The notes below the pieces were generated by a model. That model was not told the origin of the DNA and ran no database searches. It was given only the letters and a program-made list of their open reading frames with translations. Position numbers and translations under genes: made by a program. From Bacteroidota bacterium (GTDB taxonomy: Bacteria; Bacteroidota; Bacteroidia; Flavobacteriales; Flavobacteriaceae), in assembly GCA_018335575.1 (NCBI GenBank), contig JAGXRT010000084.1, positions 1 to 48,485 of the forward strand: a stretch of 48,485 nt of DNA, written 5' to 3'. Below, in pieces: positions 26,253 through 34,209 of this stretch (position 1 is its first letter; every line of letters starts with the position of its first letter).

Positions 26253-26330
26253 TAATGTTTTAAACTTATGTAGCAAAGTTATAAATATTTATTATTTATT
26301 GTTTAATTTTGCAAAATATTTTAAACATTA
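26253..26330. promoter_or_regulatory. divergent ferredoxin/korA control region with paired motif
   Basis: Two -7 elements face outward: TAACTTTG on the minus strand (26274-26281) for the ferredoxin gene, and TAATTTTG on the plus strand (26304-26311) for korA. Just downstream of each lies a related 12-mer read in transcript direction: TTTAAAACATTA (26253-26264, minus) and TTTTAAACATTA (26319-26330, plus), 11 of 12 bases equal. They sit 9 and 7 nt after the respective -7 elements. No clear -33 elements are seen. A shared regulator or leader element is inferred. Confidence 0.45.
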
Positions 26331-26356
26331 CACAAAAAGTATAATTCAAGTACATT

Positions 26357-28222
26357 ATGATTTCAGACGAAAATAATACAAAAGAACATTTTGCGAGGGA
26401 AAATCATAAAATTGATACAGCCGTAATTCGGTTCGTAGGTGATTCTGGTGATGGAATGCAATTAACCGGAACTCAGTTTTCTGATACCGCAGCATTGTTT
26501 GGCAATGATGTAGCGACTTTCCCTAATTATCCCTCAGAGATTCGCGCTCCTCAAGGTAGTTTATACGGAGTTTCTGGCTTTCAAGTTCAATTTGGAAGTG
26601 TAGAAGTAACTACACCGGGTGATGAATTAGATTTATTGGTAGCCATGAATCCTGCGGCCTTAAAAACCAATTTATTTGCATTAAAACCAGGAGGTACTGT
26701 TATTGTTGATACCGATGCTTTTAACAAAAAGAATTTAGAGAAAGCTAAGTATCAAAACAACCCTTTGGAAGATGATACATTAAACAATTACCGAGTTATA
26801 AAGGCAGATATAACTGCTTTAACTCGCGAAGGATTATTAGACTTAGGTCTAGACAACAAGAGTATTACCCGTAGTAAAAATATGTTTACACTTGGAATGG
26901 TGTACTTTATGTACAACCGTTCTTTAGAACATTCTGAAGAATTTTTAACTAAAAAATTCAAAAGCAAACCACTTATTGCTGAGGCTAACATCAAAGCATT
27001 AAGAACAGGTTATTATTATGCAGAAACCTTAGAGTTAATGTCATCTACCTATGTGGTTGAACCTGCTAAAATGGATGCAGGAAAATATCGAGTAGTAATG
27101 GGTAATGATGCGACCGCCTGGGGATTTATGGCAGCAGCCGAAAAAGCCGGTCTTGAATTGTTCTTAGGATCATATCCAATTACACCAGCCACCGATATCT
27201 TACACGAATTGGTAAAACACCGTCATTTTGGTATTAAAACATTCCAAGCAGAAGACGAAATTGCTGGTATAGCATCGGCTATTGGAGCTTCCTTTGCCGG
27301 AAGTTTAGCAATTACCACAACATCGGGTCCTGGTTTAGCATTAAAAGGCGAAGCCATTGGTTTAGCCATGATTGCAGAATTACCACTAGTAATTGTTGAT
27401 GTACAACGTGGTGGTCCATCAACCGGATTACCAACCAAAACCGAACAGTCTGATTTATTACAAGCAATGTACGGTCGAAACGGAGAAAGTCCGGTAATTA
27501 TTGTTGCTGCAAGCACACCTGCCAATTGTTTTGAATTTGCCTTTGAAGCTTCAAAATTGGCTTTAGAGCATATGACACCAGTTATTTTATTAACCGATGG
27601 ATTTATTGCAAACGGATCGGCACCATGGAAAATTAAAAGCGTAAAAGATTTACCTGAAATTAAACATCGAATTGTACCAAAAGGAACAACAGAATATTTA
27701 GCTTATGTAAGAGATGAAGATCGCTTAGCCAGAAGTTGGGCATTGCCTGGAACACCTGGTTTAGAACACCGTATTGGTGGTTTGGAAAAAGACAAAGTTT
27801 CTGGTTGCGTAAATCAGGGGCCTGAAAACCACGAATATATGGTAAACATCAGGGCTGAAAAAGTAAAACGTGTAGCTAATTATATTCCGAATATTGAAGT
27901 AGAATATGCTCAAGAAGGCGATTTATTGGTTGTAGGATGGGGAGGAACTTTTGGAAACATCCATGCAGCCGTAAAAGAAATGAACGACCAAGGTTATAAA
28001 GTAGGTCATGCTCATTTTAATTACATCAATCCATTACCGAAAAACACTGCAGAAATTTTTGCTAAATACAAAAAAATTGTTGTGTGTGAACTAAATCTTG
28101 GACAACTTGTTCAATTATTTAGAAGCGACTTCCAGCAATACGAGTTTTTACAGTATAACAAAGTACAAGGATTACCTTTTACAAAATCAGAATTAACTCA
28201 ACATTTTAAAGGGTTACTCTAA
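26357..28222 (+). CDS. korA: 2-oxoglutarate (2-oxoacid):ferredoxin oxidoreductase, fused gamma-alpha subunit
   Basis: With KorB, oxidatively decarboxylates 2-oxoglutarate with CoA to succinyl-CoA and reduces ferredoxin. It has 621 aa. The N-terminal gamma domain (about 21-215) has FVGDSGDGMQLTG and SEIRAPQGSLYGVSGFQ. The alpha/pyrimidine domain (about 240-470) has YPITPATD (273-280), FQAEDEIAGI and QRGGPSTGLPTKTEQSD (350-366), the last typical of KorA-type enzymes. The C-terminal domain has VVGWGGTFGNI. No four-cluster ferredoxin domain is fused, so an external ferredoxin is required, and one is encoded divergently. KorB starts 11 bp downstream. Substrate preference (2-oxoglutarate versus other 2-oxoacids) is by family resemblance. 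Confidence 0.92.
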   Translation: MISDENNTKEHFARENHKIDTAVIRFVGDSGDGMQLTGTQFSDTAALFGNDVATFPNYPSEIRAPQGSLYGVSGFQVQFGSVEVTTPGDELDLLVAMNPAALKTNLFALKPGGTVIVDTDAFNKKNLEKAKYQNNPLEDDTLNNYRVIKADITALTREGLLDLGLDNKSITRSKNMFTLGMVYFMYNRSLEHSEEFLTKKFKSKPLIAEANIKALRTGYYYAETLELMSSTYVVEPAKMDAGKYRVVMGNDATAWGFMAAAEKAGLELFLGSYPITPATDILHELVKHRHFGIKTFQAEDEIAGIASAIGASFAGSLAITTTSGPGLALKGEAIGLAMIAELPLVIVDVQRGGPSTGLPTKTEQSDLLQAMYGRNGESPVIIVAASTPANCFEFAFEASKLALEHMTPVILLTDGFIANGSAPWKIKSVKDLPEIKHRIVPKGTTEYLAYVRDEDRLARSWALPGTPGLEHRIGGLEKDKVSGCVNQGPENHEYMVNIRAEKVKRVANYIPNIEVEYAQEGDLLVVGWGGTFGNIHAAVKEMNDQGYKVGHAHFNYINPLPKNTAEIFAKYKKIVVCELNLGQLVQLFRSDFQQYEFLQYNKVQGLPFTKSELTQHFKGLL

Positions 28223-28233
28223 ACTAATTAATT

Positions 28234-29241
28234 ATGGAAAATAGCATAAAATATACATTCAAAGATTTTGCATCAGATCAAGAAGTTAGATGGTGTCCGG
28301 GTTGTGACGACTATGTAGTACTTAGAGCGATGCAAAAAGCACTCCCTGAAATGGGATTAAAAAAAGAAGATGTAGTGTTCATATCAGGAATTGGTTGTTC
28401 ATCACGATTCCCGTATTATATGGATTCTTACGGATTTCATGGAATTCACGGTAGAGCACCCGGAATTGCAAGCGGTGTTAAAATTGCCAATCCAAATTTA
28501 AGTGTTTGGGTAATGACCGGAGACGGAGACTCTACTGCTATTGGAGGAAATCACTTTATCCACTTGTTAAGAAGAAACCTTGATATTAACATCGTATTAT
28601 TCAACAATGAAATTTACGGATTAACAAAAGGTCAGTTTTCACCAACTTCACTATTAGGTCAAAAAACAAAATCATCGCCTTACGGAAATACGCAAGCACC
28701 TTTTAATATCGGACAATTAGCGCTTGGAGCCAATGCCCGTTTCTTTGCAAGAATACCAGGAAATGAACCAAAAACATTAACCGAAGCCTTTATTGAAGCT
28801 GAAAAGTTTAAAGGAACCGCTTTAGTAGAAGTATTGCAAAACTGTGTAATTTTTAATGACGGATGTTTTACCAAATATACTGACAAAGAACTAAGAGACG
28901 ATGCTCAATTAGTTGTTGAACACGGTAAACCGATGATTTTTGGAAAAGACAAAGATAAAGGATTAATGCTTAAAGGTTTTAAACTAGAGGTTGTAACTAT
29001 AGGTGAAAACGGTATTACAGAAGCTGATGTTTTAGTTCACGATGCTGAAGAAGTCGATTTAACCTTACACCAAATGCTTATCAAATTACAGTATCCGCTT
29101 GTAACGGGAGTAATAAGAAGAGTAACCGAGGTAACCTTTGAAGACTTAGAACACCAACTAACTAGCAAAATAAAAACTGCATCGCCTGTATCTTCAGTTG
29201 ATGAGTTATTTTTCTCTGGTGAAACATATGATGTAAAATAA
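28234..29241 (+). CDS. korB: 2-oxoglutarate (2-oxoacid):ferredoxin oxidoreductase, beta subunit
   Basis: Thiamine-diphosphate and [4Fe-4S] subunit, 335 aa. The TPP motif GDGDS (96-100) runs to the NN at 124-125. Cluster cysteines are C21 and C24 (WCPGC), C55 (GIGCSS) and C204 (LQNC), the usual four-Cys set of OFOR beta subunits. Conserved HGRAPGIASGVK and EIYGLTKGQFSPTS segments complete the active site. The stop codon is embedded in a stem-loop, and nuoA starts 62 bp later with no clear promoter between. KorAB and the nuo genes are therefore plausibly one transcription unit. Confidence 0.94.
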   Translation: MENSIKYTFKDFASDQEVRWCPGCDDYVVLRAMQKALPEMGLKKEDVVFISGIGCSSRFPYYMDSYGFHGIHGRAPGIASGVKIANPNLSVWVMTGDGDSTAIGGNHFIHLLRRNLDINIVLFNNEIYGLTKGQFSPTSLLGQKTKSSPYGNTQAPFNIGQLALGANARFFARIPGNEPKTLTEAFIEAEKFKGTALVEVLQNCVIFNDGCFTKYTDKELRDDAQLVVEHGKPMIFGKDKDKGLMLKGFKLEVVTIGENGITEADVLVHDAEEVDLTLHQMLIKLQYPLVTGVIRRVTEVTFEDLEHQLTSKIKTASPVSSVDELFFSGETYDVK

Positions 29242-29265
29242 TGGGGTATCTCATTATTTTACATC
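29230..29265 (+). other. long stem-loop over the korB stop codon
   Basis: GATGTAAAATAAT (29230-29242) is perfectly complementary to ATTATTTTACATC (29253-29265). The inner bases can add three further pairs, leaving a four-base loop. The TAA stop of korB is inside the left arm. CCCCAATTAA, not a T-run, follows. Terminator-like attenuation, RNA processing or mRNA stabilisation between korAB and nuo are possible roles. Confidence 0.65.
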
Positions 29266-29303
29266 CCCCAATTAATTTTTCTCAACCCTTAAATAATTTT
29301 TAA

Positions 29304-29654
29304 ATGGGATCAGAAGCACTTATAGTATTTTTATTATCTGGTGTCGCCTTAGTTGCCGGCGCCAATTTTTTATCTAATTTAATTTCACACAAGTCAGACA
29401 ATCCAAGTAAAAGAGAACCTTATGAGTGTGGTATGGAAACAATTGGACCTACATGGGTTCAATTTAAAGTTGGGTACTATTTATTTGCAATTTTATTCCT
29501 CATTTTTGATGTGGAAATTGCATTTTTAGTGCCTTGGGCCGTAGCTTTTAAAGAAATCGGTTTTGTAGCTTTAGTTGAAATACTCATCTTCTTATTAATT
29601 CTTGGATTAGGATTGTTGTACGCTTGGAAAAAACGCGCATTACGATGGGAATAG
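29304..29654 (+). CDS. nuoA: NADH-quinone oxidoreductase subunit A
   Basis: Small membrane subunit of complex I near the quinone-module junction, 116 aa. There are three TM segments (about 4-24, 56-78, 85-108). The conserved loop has [16 protein letters not shown] with Cys and the acidic [12 protein letters not shown] motif. It is the first nuo gene. The upstream 62 bp contain no perfect TAnnTTTG element, suggesting readthrough from korAB. Its 3' end overlaps nuoB by 10 bp. Confidence 0.95.
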   Translation: MGSEALIVFLLSGVALVAGANFLSNLISHKSDNPSKREPYECGMETIGPTWVQFKVGYYLFAILFLIFDVEIAFLVPWAVAFKEIGFVALVEILIFLLILGLGLLYAWKKRALRWE

Positions 29655-30202
29655 AACAAAATGCAACACCGAAAGATTTTCCTGGGCAAATAATACCCGC
29701 TGGAAATGGTGGTAACATTACCATTACCACGTTAGACAAAGTGATTAACTGGGGACGCTCCAATTCGCTTTGGTCTCTTTATTTTGGTACTAGCTGTTGT
29801 GCAATAGAAATGATGCAAACAGGAGCAGCTAGACACGATTACTCCAGATTTGGTTTTGAGGTAGCTCGGCCTTCACCAAGACAAGCCGACCTTATTATCA
29901 TTGCAGGAACCATAGTAAACAAAATGGCACCGGTTTTACGTCGTTTATACGACCAAATGGCCGAACCAAAATATGTTATTGCCATGGGAGCTTGCGCCAT
30001 ATCTGGCGGACCTTTTTATTACAATACCTACTCTGTAGTAAAAGGAGCTGATCACGTTATTCCGGTTGATGTTTATGTTCCTGGATGCCCTCCAAGACCA
30101 GAAGCATTACTTGAAGGAATGATGATGTTACAAGAAAAAATTAGAACAGAAAGCCTTAAACATAAGGTAAATCCGATTGACGGATTTGATCAAGGTTTAT
30201 AA
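29645..30202 (+). CDS. nuoB: NADH-quinone oxidoreductase subunit B
   Basis: Peripheral subunit carrying terminal cluster N2, which passes electrons to quinone, 185 aa. The four ligands are visible: the tandem C51-C52 in GTSCCAIE, C117 in MGACAISGG and C148 in VPGCPPRP. The conserved [20 protein letters not shown] segment lies at about 63-81. The ATG at 29645 is preferred over a TTG 21 bases upstream, because it gives the usual length and a modest 10-bp overlap with nuoA. Confidence 0.96.
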   Translation: MGIEQNATPKDFPGQIIPAGNGGNITITTLDKVINWGRSNSLWSLYFGTSCCAIEMMQTGAARHDYSRFGFEVARPSPRQADLIIIAGTIVNKMAPVLRRLYDQMAEPKYVIAMGACAISGGPFYYNTYSVVKGADHVIPVDVYVPGCPPRPEALLEGMMMLQEKIRTESLKHKVNPIDGFDQGL

Positions 30203-30212
30203 AATTAATAGT

Positions 30213-30674
30213 ATGACAAATAGCGACCTACAAACTTTAATAAGCTCTTGGAATTCTGAATTAGAATTCTCGGAAGCTGAATCGCAGTTTTTAAACATTA
30301 CTGTTAAACCTGAACATCTACACGAACTTTTATCACAACTTAAATCGAACACCGAAACATCATTTGATTATCTATTCTGCTTAACCGGAATGGATTGGGG
30401 AACTGACTTAGGAGTTGTGTATCACTTAGAATCAACTACACACAGACATCAGCTGGTTGTAAAAGTTAAAACTTCCGACAGAGAAAATCCAACTTTTGAC
30501 AGCGTTTGTGATATTTGGTCTACCGCAGAATTTCATGAAATGGAAGTGTTTGATTACTTCGGTATCAAATTTAACAACCATCCAAACTTAAAGCGTTTAT
30601 TTATGCCTAAAGACTGGGTGGGGTATCCATTAAGAAAAGATTATGTAGATGAGGTTAATATGATTATTAAATAA
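30213..30674 (+). CDS. nuoC: NADH-quinone oxidoreductase subunit C
   Basis: Peripheral-arm scaffold subunit (30-kDa-like), 153 aa from the ATG at 30213. A TTG in frame at 30177 would overlap nuoB and is unlikely. The family signature WSTAEFHEMEVFDYFGIKF, then HPNLKRLFMPKDWVGYPLRKDY, is intact. It is encoded separately from NuoD, unlike the fused E. coli form, and 7 bp before nuoD. Confidence 0.94.
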   Translation: MTNSDLQTLISSWNSELEFSEAESQFLNITVKPEHLHELLSQLKSNTETSFDYLFCLTGMDWGTDLGVVYHLESTTHRHQLVVKVKTSDRENPTFDSVCDIWSTAEFHEMEVFDYFGIKFNNHPNLKRLFMPKDWVGYPLRKDYVDEVNMIIK

Positions 30675-30681
30675 CAGATTA

Positions 30682-31803
30682 ATGGAAACAACTTTCGAAA
30701 AAAACAGTTTTAAATCTGAAGAATATTTCATCAATATGGGACCTCAACACCCTGCAACGCACGGTGTTTTACGTTTACTTTTAACTATTGATGGTGAGAT
30801 TATAAAAAATGTGGAACCCGATTTAGGGTACATCCACCGCTCGATTGAGAAAATGTGTGAACGCGATAGCTATCAGCAAATTGTTCACCTTACAGATCGA
30901 ATGGATTATTTATCTGCTCATATCAACAATGAGGCAGTATGTTTAGCCGTTGAAAATGCCTTGGGACTTGAAGTACCAGAACGCGTTAAGGTAATCAGAA
31001 CGATTATTGCCGAGTTAACCCGTTTGGCATCACACCAACTTTGGTGGGGTGTTATGGGGATGGATGTTGGAGCTTTAACTACGTACTTTTACGGTTTTAG
31101 AGACCGCGAAATGATTAATGATATTTTTGAAGAAACCTGCGGAGCTCGTTTAACGATGAATTACAACATCCCTGGTGGATTAATGTTTGATATTCATCCA
31201 AACTTTGTTCAACGTACCAAAGACTTTGTAGCACATTTCAAAACTAAATTACCTGAATACGATACCTTGTTAACGGGTAATGTTATTTTTCAAAAACGTA
31301 CGAAAGGTGTGGGTATTTTAACCAAAGAAGATGCTATTTCGTTTGGAACCTCTGGGCCTGTAGCACGTGCTTCGGGTTATTCTTGCGACGTAAGAAAACT
31401 GCATCCGTATAGCGCCTATGATCGTGTTAATTTTAACGAAGCTCTATTCACAGAAGGTGATACGTTTGCACGTTACCGCGTTAGAATTCAAGAAATGTGG
31501 GAATCATTAGCAATTATTGAACAATTAATTGACAATATTCCGGAAGGCGATTATAAAACAGCTACCAATGCTGTTATTAAATTACCAAAAGGAGAATTCT
31601 ATCAAAAAGTGGAGACAGCTCGTGGAGAATTGGGAGTATTTATCGTGAGTGATGGGAAGAAAAATCCATACCGATTAAAATTCCGTTCACCAGGATTTTC
31701 AAACCTATCGGCCTTGAAAAAAATGGCGGTAGGAAGTAAGTTAGGAGATTTAGTTGCCATGATGGCTACTTTAGATATTGTTGTACCAGATATTGACCGA
31801 TAA
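30682..31803 (+). CDS. nuoD: NADH-quinone oxidoreductase subunit D
   Basis: 49-kDa-type subunit forming the quinone site with NuoB, 373 aa. QHPATHG (22-28) supplies the quinone-interacting His27 loop. LTDRMDYLSAHINN contains Tyr76, the likely quinone-binding tyrosine. FEETCGARLTMNYNIPGG and SGPVARASGYSCDVRK are further family motifs. All look normal. Immediately after it most complex I operons carry nuoE, nuoF and nuoG. Here nuoH begins 4 bp later. Confidence 0.96.
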   Translation: METTFEKNSFKSEEYFINMGPQHPATHGVLRLLLTIDGEIIKNVEPDLGYIHRSIEKMCERDSYQQIVHLTDRMDYLSAHINNEAVCLAVENALGLEVPERVKVIRTIIAELTRLASHQLWWGVMGMDVGALTTYFYGFRDREMINDIFEETCGARLTMNYNIPGGLMFDIHPNFVQRTKDFVAHFKTKLPEYDTLLTGNVIFQKRTKGVGILTKEDAISFGTSGPVARASGYSCDVRKLHPYSAYDRVNFNEALFTEGDTFARYRVRIQEMWESLAIIEQLIDNIPEGDYKTATNAVIKLPKGEFYQKVETARGELGVFIVSDGKKNPYRLKFRSPGFSNLSALKKMAVGSKLGDLVAMMATLDIVVPDIDR

Positions 31804-31807
31804 GATT

Positions 31808-32872
31808 ATGAATATACCTTTAAGTATAACAAAAAATATCCACGATTGGCTTTTCGAAGTAATGTCGGCTCCGGTAGCCACAGTAGTAGAAAAGGTTCTG
31901 ATTGCGGTGGCATTCCTTGGGTTTTTTGCCTTAGCGGGATTGTTATTAGTATATATGGAGCGTAGAATTGCTGCATTTTTCCAATTGCGTTTAGGTCCGA
32001 ACCGAGTAGGTCCGCAAGGAATTTTTCAAACAATTGCTGATGCGCTTAAATTAGTTTCTAAGGAGTTAACCGGAACGGTAAAAGCAGATCAGTTTTTATA
32101 CAAACTGGCTCCTTATTTCTTAATTGTTGCTTCTTTAATGGCATTATCAGTATTGCCATTTTCAAAAGAATTACATGCCTTTGACATCAATATCGGAGTG
32201 TTTTTCTTGATTGCGATTTCATCCATAGGAGTTATCGGAATTTTAATTGGAGGCTGGAGTAGCAACAACAAATACGCCTTAATTGGTGCGATGCGAAGCG
32301 GATTACAAACAGTCAGTTACGAACTATCTGTTGGTCTGTCTATTTTAACCATCGTAGTGTTGGCTGGTTCATTGCAAATTTCAGAAATTATTGAAGCACA
32401 ACGCAATGGATGGTTTATCATTCAAGGACATATCCCAGCGGTTATTGCTTTTATGATATTTATGATTGCAGGAACTGCCGAAACCAACAGAGCACCTTTT
32501 GATTTGGTAGAAGCAGAATCAGAATTAGGAGCAGGTTTCCATACTGAATATTCAGGGATGAACTTCGCCTATTTCTTTTTAGCAGAATTTATAAACATGT
32601 TTATTATAGCAGCTATTGGAACGATTTTGTTCTTTGGAGGGTATTTGTCTCCTTTTGGAATAACAGAATCAATCCCGCTGTTGGGTGTGTTTTGGTTTAT
32701 GATAAAAGTATTAGGATTGGTTTTCTTGATGATGTGGTTCCGTTGGACCTTCCCTCGTCTAAGAGTAGACCAGTTATTGACTTTAGAATGGAAGTATTTA
32801 TTACCAATTAACTTATTCAATATAGTGCTGATGGCCATTATTGTTTGGTTAGGATTAACCATAAATTTTTAA
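31808..32872 (+). CDS. nuoH: NADH-quinone oxidoreductase subunit H
   Basis: Membrane subunit that closes the quinone chamber and starts the proton path, 354 aa with about eight TM segments. Conserved loops are GPNRVGPQGIFQTIADALKLVSKE and AETNRAPFDLVEAESELGAGFHTEYSG, with their acidic residues intact. The ATG at 31808 is taken. An upstream in-frame start at 31778 lies inside nuoD. It follows nuoD by 4 bp, the point where nuoEFG is missing. Confidence 0.96.
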   Translation: MNIPLSITKNIHDWLFEVMSAPVATVVEKVLIAVAFLGFFALAGLLLVYMERRIAAFFQLRLGPNRVGPQGIFQTIADALKLVSKELTGTVKADQFLYKLAPYFLIVASLMALSVLPFSKELHAFDINIGVFFLIAISSIGVIGILIGGWSSNNKYALIGAMRSGLQTVSYELSVGLSILTIVVLAGSLQISEIIEAQRNGWFIIQGHIPAVIAFMIFMIAGTAETNRAPFDLVEAESELGAGFHTEYSGMNFAYFFLAEFINMFIIAAIGTILFFGGYLSPFGITESIPLLGVFWFMIKVLGLVFLMMWFRWTFPRLRVDQLLTLEWKYLLPINLFNIVLMAIIVWLGLTINF

Positions 32873-32875
32873 ACT

Positions 32876-33358
32876 ATGGGATATTTTTCAGATATATATA
32901 ACGGGATAAAAACTTTGTTAACGGGAATGTCTGTTACCGGAAAGTATTTTATCAATGCCCGTAAAGAAATTATAACACAAGAATTTCCAAACAACCGAGA
33001 TACCTTAAAAATGTTCGATCGTTTTAGAGGTGAGGTAGTAATGCCACACGATGAAAACAACGAACATCGTTGTACCGGTTGTCAGAAATGTGAATTAGCT
33101 TGTCCAAATGGTTCAATAGAAATTATTTGGGATAGAGTTATTGATGAAGAAACAGGAAAGAAAATAAAAGCGATTGATAAGCATATTTATCATCTTTCTA
33201 TGTGTACCATGTGCGGATTATGTATTGAAGCTTGTCCAACTGATGCTATTAAATGGAGTCAAAACTTCAGTAATTCTGCCTATGACAGAACTGTTTTGAC
33301 AAAAGTGTTAAACAAACCCGGCTCTAAAATTATGCCTGGTGTAAAAGACAAAGAATAA
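32876..33358 (+). CDS. nuoI: NADH-quinone oxidoreductase subunit I
   Basis: Subunit with two [4Fe-4S] clusters (N6a and N6b), 160 aa. Cluster motifs are C66xxC69xxC72xxxC76P and C110xxC113xxC116xxxC120P. An amphipathic N-terminal helix anchors it to the membrane arm. In a complex without NuoEFG this subunit and NuoB are the exposed electron entry, the position where ferredoxin-dependent relatives receive electrons. Confidence 0.95.
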   Translation: MGYFSDIYNGIKTLLTGMSVTGKYFINARKEIITQEFPNNRDTLKMFDRFRGEVVMPHDENNEHRCTGCQKCELACPNGSIEIIWDRVIDEETGKKIKAIDKHIYHLSMCTMCGLCIEACPTDAIKWSQNFSNSAYDRTVLTKVLNKPGSKIMPGVKDKE

Positions 33359-33360
33359 TT

Positions 33361-33876
33361 ATGGAACAAATCATTTTTTACATCTTATCACTTATTATGG
33401 TGGTGTTTGCGATTGCTTCCGTAACAAGTCGTAAAATTTTAAGAGCTGTAGTGTACCTGTTATTTGTATTAATAGGAATCGCCGGATTTTATTTCTTAAT
33501 CGATTATAACTACCTGGCTGCTATACAACTTACCGTATATGCAGGCGGTATTATTGTACTGTTTATTTTCTCGGTATTATTGATTCATCACATCGAATCA
33601 AAACTGGAAGTACCTTCTTTGGGAAGACGTCTTTTAGTTGGATTTGGTAGTTTAGTAGGTGCTTCTGTAACACTTTTCACAATTTGGTCACATCCATTTA
33701 ATGTTGCAGAAAATAGCACTAAAGCAACTGAAGTTGCAGATATTGGGAGAGGATTTTTAAGTTATGGCGAAGGCGGATTTATTTTACCGTTTGAAGTGAT
33801 TAGTATCTTATTACTTGCAGCCATGATTGGAGCAATTATCGTTGCCAAAGGAACCCGTTTAACTCAAAAAAATTAA
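33361..33876 (+). CDS. nuoJ: NADH-quinone oxidoreductase subunit J
   Basis: Membrane subunit of 171 aa with five TM segments (about 2-20, 28-47, 55-75, 90-110, 138-162). The third TM has QLTVYAGGIIVLFIF, with the conserved YAGG flexible pi-bulge region. The C-terminal region has LLLAAMIGAIIVAKG. Starts 2 bp after nuoI and ends 4 bp before nuoK. Confidence 0.93.
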   Translation: MEQIIFYILSLIMVVFAIASVTSRKILRAVVYLLFVLIGIAGFYFLIDYNYLAAIQLTVYAGGIIVLFIFSVLLIHHIESKLEVPSLGRRLLVGFGSLVGASVTLFTIWSHPFNVAENSTKATEVADIGRGFLSYGEGGFILPFEVISILLLAAMIGAIIVAKGTRLTQKN

Positions 33877-33880
33877 CAGT

Positions 33881-34198
33881 ATGATTCCAGGAGTAACTAT
33901 ATACGAAATATTAACCGTTACAACCCTCCTATTCTTTATCGGAGTGTACGGATTTGTAACGCGCAAAAACTTAATCTCAATTTTACTTTCGGTAGAATTA
34001 ATGTTAAACGCAGTGGCTATAAACTTTGTTGCTATCAACAAATATTTATACCCTGATATGTTAGAAGGAGTTTATTTTTCAGTATTTATTATAGCAGTAG
34101 CTGCAGCAGAAACTGCCTTGGCTATTTCAATAATAATCAATTTATACCGATTGGTAACCTCTGTAGATGTTAACGTAACTGAAACTATGAAGCATTAA
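33881..34198 (+). CDS. nuoK: NADH-quinone oxidoreductase subunit K
   Basis: MrpC-like membrane subunit, 105 aa, with three TM segments. The conserved acidic residues appear in SVELMLNAVAINFVA (TM2 Glu) and AAAETALAISIIINLYR (TM3 Glu), both needed for proton transfer in the family. Confidence 0.94.
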   Translation: MIPGVTIYEILTVTTLLFFIGVYGFVTRKNLISILLSVELMLNAVAINFVAINKYLYPDMLEGVYFSVFIIAVAAAETALAISIIINLYRLVTSVDVNVTETMKH

Positions 34199-34209
34199 TA
34201 TTTAAGACG

